Assembly: GCF_026017845.1 (NCBI RefSeq)
Contig: NZ_CP100416.1
Location: 8,423,416-8,487,415, forward strand
Direction: 5' to 3'
DNA: 64,000 nucleotides
Origin: Amycolatopsis mediterranei
GTDB taxonomy: Bacteria > Actinomycetota > Actinomycetes > Mycobacteriales > Pseudonocardiaceae
Shown here: positions 61,584 through 64,000 of the stretch, piece after piece
Layout of the letters: each line of letters starts with the position of its first letter
Numbering within the stretch: the stretch's first letter is position 1
The notes under the pieces: generated by a model
What the model saw: the letters and a program-made list of their open reading frames with translations, nothing else
What the model was told of the DNA's origin: nothing
Databases searched by the model: none
Translations under genes and position numbers: made by a program

Positions 61584-63053
61584 ATGGGATGGAGCTTTAA
61601 GACAGCCGAAGAACTCCTCGCCGCGCTAAACGCCGGTGCCGTGACGTCCGTGGAACTCACCGACGAAGCCATTGCCCGGATCGAACGCGACGACAAGGTG
61701 ATCAACGCGATCTGCGTACCGGACTTCGATCGAGCCCGGGCCGCCGCACTTCGTGCCGATCAGGCACGCTCAAGTGGAGAGAACCGGCCGCTTCTCGGCA
61801 TTCCGGTGACCGTCAAGGAGTGCTACGACGTCGCCGGGCTGCCCACGACCTGGGGCCTGCCGCCGCACCGGGACTACCTTCCCGCAGAGGATGCCGTTCA
61901 GGTGGCGCGGCTCAAGGCCGCCGGTGCCGTCATCCTCGGCAAGACCAATGTGCCCCTGGGGCTGCAGGACATCCAGAGCTTCAACGAGATCTACGGCACC
62001 ACCACGAATCCGTGGGATCCCGATCGGACGGCGGGCGGGTCGTCCGGTGGGTCGGCGGCGGCACTCGCGGCCGGGTTCGGTGCGCTGTCCATCGGCTCCG
62101 ACCTCGCCGGCTCGCTGCGCACCCCCGCGCACTTCTGCGGCGTCCACGCGCACAAGCCGACACTCGGGCTGACCGCCAACCGTGGCATGGTCGCGCCCAC
62201 CGAGCCCGCTTTGCCGGTCGATCTCGACCTCGCCGTCGTCGGTCCGATGGCGCGCAGTGCCCGGGATCTCACGCTCCTGCTCGACGTCATGGCCGGGCCG
62301 GACCCGCTGACGCGAGGTGTGGCCTACGAGCTGGCGCTGCCGCCCGCCCGCCACGAGAGACTCGGCGACTTCCGGGTCCTGGTCCTCGACGAGCACCCGC
62401 TCATCGCGACCGGGGCCGCCGTGCGGGCGGGCGTGCGCCGGGTGGCCGACGCGCTCGTCGACGGCGGTGCCCGCGTCGAACGGCACAGCCCGCTGCTGCC
62501 CGATCTGACCGAAGCCGCAACGCTCTACATGCAGTTGCTGATTTCTGGGTCGGTGGCGCGGTTTCCCCTCGACACGGACGAGCAGCTGCGGACCCGCGTC
62601 GCCGGGCTGAGCGCGGACGACGAGAACCTCGACGCCGTGCGGCTGCGCGCCCTGCTGTTCAGCCACCGCGACTGGCTCGCGGCGAACCACCGCCGGGAGG
62701 TCCACCGCCACGGCTGGCGGCGGCTGTTCACCGAGTTCGACGCCGTCGTGTGCCCGATCACGCCGACGCCCGCGTTCCCGCACGACCACCACCCCAACCC
62801 GATGGAACGGCGCATCGCCATCGACGGCGTCGAGTACCCCTACTTCGACCAGTTCGTCTGGGCCGGCCTGGCCACCATGCCCGGCCTGCCCGCCACCGCC
62901 ATTCCCGCGGGCCGCTCCCCCGAGGGCCTGCCGGTCGGCGTGCAGCTCATCGGGCCGATGTTCGAAGACCGCACCCCGCTGCGGCTGGCCGAACTGCTCG
63001 AGCCGGCGACCGGCGGCTTCCGGGCACCGCAGCAGGGCGCCGAAGCCGGGTAG
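61584..63053 (+). CDS. Amidase signature family enzyme
   Basis: A 489-residue amidase. The Ser-cis-Ser-Lys triad is intact: Lys in IPVTVKECYD (about residue 77), cis-Ser in AGGSSGGSAAALAAGF (about 154) and nucleophile Ser in GSDLAGSLRTPAHFCGV (about 176, where most relatives have GGSIR). The ADDENLDAVRLRALLF and VCPITPTPAFPHDH parts fit the C-terminal region. Cytoplasmic, hydrolyses amides; substrate not predictable. Not the GatA subunit, as no GatB/GatC gene is near. Confidence 0.92.
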   Translation: MGWSFKTAEELLAALNAGAVTSVELTDEAIARIERDDKVINAICVPDFDRARAAALRADQARSSGENRPLLGIPVTVKECYDVAGLPTTWGLPPHRDYLPAEDAVQVARLKAAGAVILGKTNVPLGLQDIQSFNEIYGTTTNPWDPDRTAGGSSGGSAAALAAGFGALSIGSDLAGSLRTPAHFCGVHAHKPTLGLTANRGMVAPTEPALPVDLDLAVVGPMARSARDLTLLLDVMAGPDPLTRGVAYELALPPARHERLGDFRVLVLDEHPLIATGAAVRAGVRRVADALVDGGARVERHSPLLPDLTEAATLYMQLLISGSVARFPLDTDEQLRTRVAGLSADDENLDAVRLRALLFSHRDWLAANHRREVHRHGWRRLFTEFDAVVCPITPTPAFPHDHHPNPMERRIAIDGVEYPYFDQFVWAGLATMPGLPATAIPAGRSPEGLPVGVQLIGPMFEDRTPLRLAELLEPATGGFRAPQQGAEAG

Positions 63054-63101
63054 TCAGGACACCCGGCCCGGCCGGTCGCCGGCGGCTGGCACACTCAGGC
63101 C

Positions 63102-63947
63102 GTGCTCCTCGGATACGTCCTCGCGGTGCTGGCCGCCGTCGCCTCGGGTAGTGGCTCCATCCTGGAGTCGGCCGGGGTCCGGCGGGCCGGTGCCTTCGGC
63201 GGCTCGCCCCAGGACCTCGTCGCGCTGCGCCGGCAGCCGCTCTACTTCCTCGGCGTGGGGGTGGACCTGCTCGGGTTCGTCTTCGCCGCCGCCGCGCTGC
63301 ACCGCCTGCCGCTGTTCCTGGTCCAGTCGGTGCTCGCGTTCAGTGTCGGCGTGACCGCGACGATCTCCGCGATCCTCGGCGTCCGGCTGGCCGGTGCCGG
63401 GTGGGCCGCGCTGGGGGTCGGGGCGACCGGGCTGGTCCTGCTCGGCCTGTCCGCGGACCCGGGCCCCGCGCGGGCGCTGCCGGCCGGCTGGAAGCTGCTG
63501 CTGGTGGGCGTGGCGGTGGTGATCGCGGCGATCGCGTTCACCGTCCAGCGCCGGGACGGCCGCTGGTCGCCGATCGTGCTCGGGTTCTGCGCCGGGCTGG
63601 GGTTCAGCGTCGTCGGGATCTCGGCGCGGACGCTCGACGCGTCCGGGCCGGTCTGGCACCTCGCCGTGGAGCCGGCGCTGTGGGCGATGATCGCCAACGG
63701 GCTCGTCGCGGCGGTGGCGTTCGCGATGGCGCTGCAACGCGGCCGGGCGACCGCCGTCACCGCCATCATGTTCACCACCAACACGGCCGTCTCCTCGCTC
63801 ATCGGCGTGGTGGTGCTGGACGACCGCGTCCGCGACGGCTTCACCGCCGCGGCCGCGGTGGGCTTCGTCCTGGCGGTCGCCGGAGCCATCGGCACGGCGC
63901 ACTACGCGGCCGCCCACCGGGTCGAGCCCAGCGCCTCCACCGCTTGA
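63102..63947 (+). CDS. DMT/EamA-like integral membrane protein
   Basis: A 281-residue protein with nine hydrophobic segments (LLGYVLAVLAAVASGSGSIL, FLVQSVLAFSVGVTATISAIL and others). The inside-repeat pattern and the LPLFLVQSVLAFSVGVT block resemble drug/metabolite-superfamily transporters of the EamA or NIPA-like group. GTG 63102 is the start. It lies 48 bases after the amidase, so the two may be cotranscribed. Substrate unknown. Confidence 0.78.
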   Translation: MLLGYVLAVLAAVASGSGSILESAGVRRAGAFGGSPQDLVALRRQPLYFLGVGVDLLGFVFAAAALHRLPLFLVQSVLAFSVGVTATISAILGVRLAGAGWAALGVGATGLVLLGLSADPGPARALPAGWKLLLVGVAVVIAAIAFTVQRRDGRWSPIVLGFCAGLGFSVVGISARTLDASGPVWHLAVEPALWAMIANGLVAAVAFAMALQRGRATAVTAIMFTTNTAVSSLIGVVVLDDRVRDGFTAAAAVGFVLAVAGAIGTAHYAAAHRVEPSASTA

Positions 63948-64000
63948 GTCAAGCCCTCGGAGTCAAGACCGTCCGGTCGAAGGGTCCGCCGTGGGCGGCC

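Noticed and set aside
1..64000. CRISPR arrays, rRNA genes, transposases or integrases
   Set aside because: No regularly spaced short repeats, rRNA signatures or DDE/tyrosine/serine recombinase motifs were seen anywhere in the window.

Overview
The window is GC-rich DNA (about 70% G+C) with GTG and TTG starts, many ATGA/GTGA overlaps, and families typical of actinomycetes. F420-dependent luciferase-like enzymes, a remnant of the F420 gene fbiC, RHS toxins, ECF sigma factors and Tat-exported flavin oxidases fit a member of the Pseudonocardiaceae (Amycolatopsis or a relative). That placement is inference from family content, not a database match. No rRNA, complete tRNA, CRISPR array, transposase or integrase gene was found.

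Layout. (1) 1-400: the 3' end of a tRNA-Lys(CTT) gene with its native terminator but no 5' half, which looks like the distal attachment scar of an element lying to the left. (2) 0.6-5.4 kb: small redox and regulatory genes (TetR/SRPBCC pair, NmrA/ArsR pair sharing a large nested inverted repeat, a second NmrA protein, a SgcJ/EcaC-like protein). (3) 5.5-17.8 kb: an accessory, partly decaying tailoring-enzyme island. It holds two intact F420-type LLM oxidoreductases, an SDR, a P450, a bicovalent-type FAD oxidase, a RibD/DHFR-like reductase and an MFS exporter, mixed with broken genes (SgcJ-like copy, FbiC copy with several internal deletions, LLM scrap, Ada lacking both methyl-acceptor cysteines, ECF sigma factor cut in its C-terminal domain). 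No PKS or NRPS core is present. (4) 18.3-37.3 kb: a toxin and surface-protein region. It has a 1084-residue cargo-like protein with a possible nuclease tip, and a 2290-residue RHS protein with a HINT domain and an unrecognised C-terminal tip. The RHS protein is coupled to a leucine-rich-repeat protein that is probably its immunity factor. Divergent from RHS is a 1699-residue exported protein whose SGNH-hydrolase domain is split by LamG and has lost its catalytic residues. A membrane-tethered CBM2 protein follows. (5) 37.4-43.2 kb: methyltransferase, broken beta-lactamase-family gene coupled to TetR, AraC/NmrA divergent pair, phosphoribosyltransferase, DUF1508-type protein. (6) 43.4-55.0 kb: an enlarged Pst-like locus, pstC-A-B-S in overlapping frames, surrounded by three further proteins with PstS-like domains and a sortase-fold protein without catalytic Cys and His. 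(7) 55-57 kb: divergent TetR and group D flavin monooxygenase. (8) 57.5-60.7 kb: an overlapping three-gene unit (exported trypsin-like protease, O-antigen-ligase-like membrane protein, SGNH hydrolase). (9) 60.8-64 kb: membrane protein, amidase, DMT-type membrane protein.

How the parts may work together. The RHS/LRR block looks like a polymorphic toxin-immunity unit with a companion wall or surface protein. The Pst-like locus looks like a phosphate (or other oxyanion) importer with several membrane-displayed binding domains. The LLM/P450/SDR/FAD-oxidase island looks like the tailoring half of a specialised pathway, with decay concentrated around it. The statements about physiological role are inference; motifs and reading frames were read directly from the sequence.
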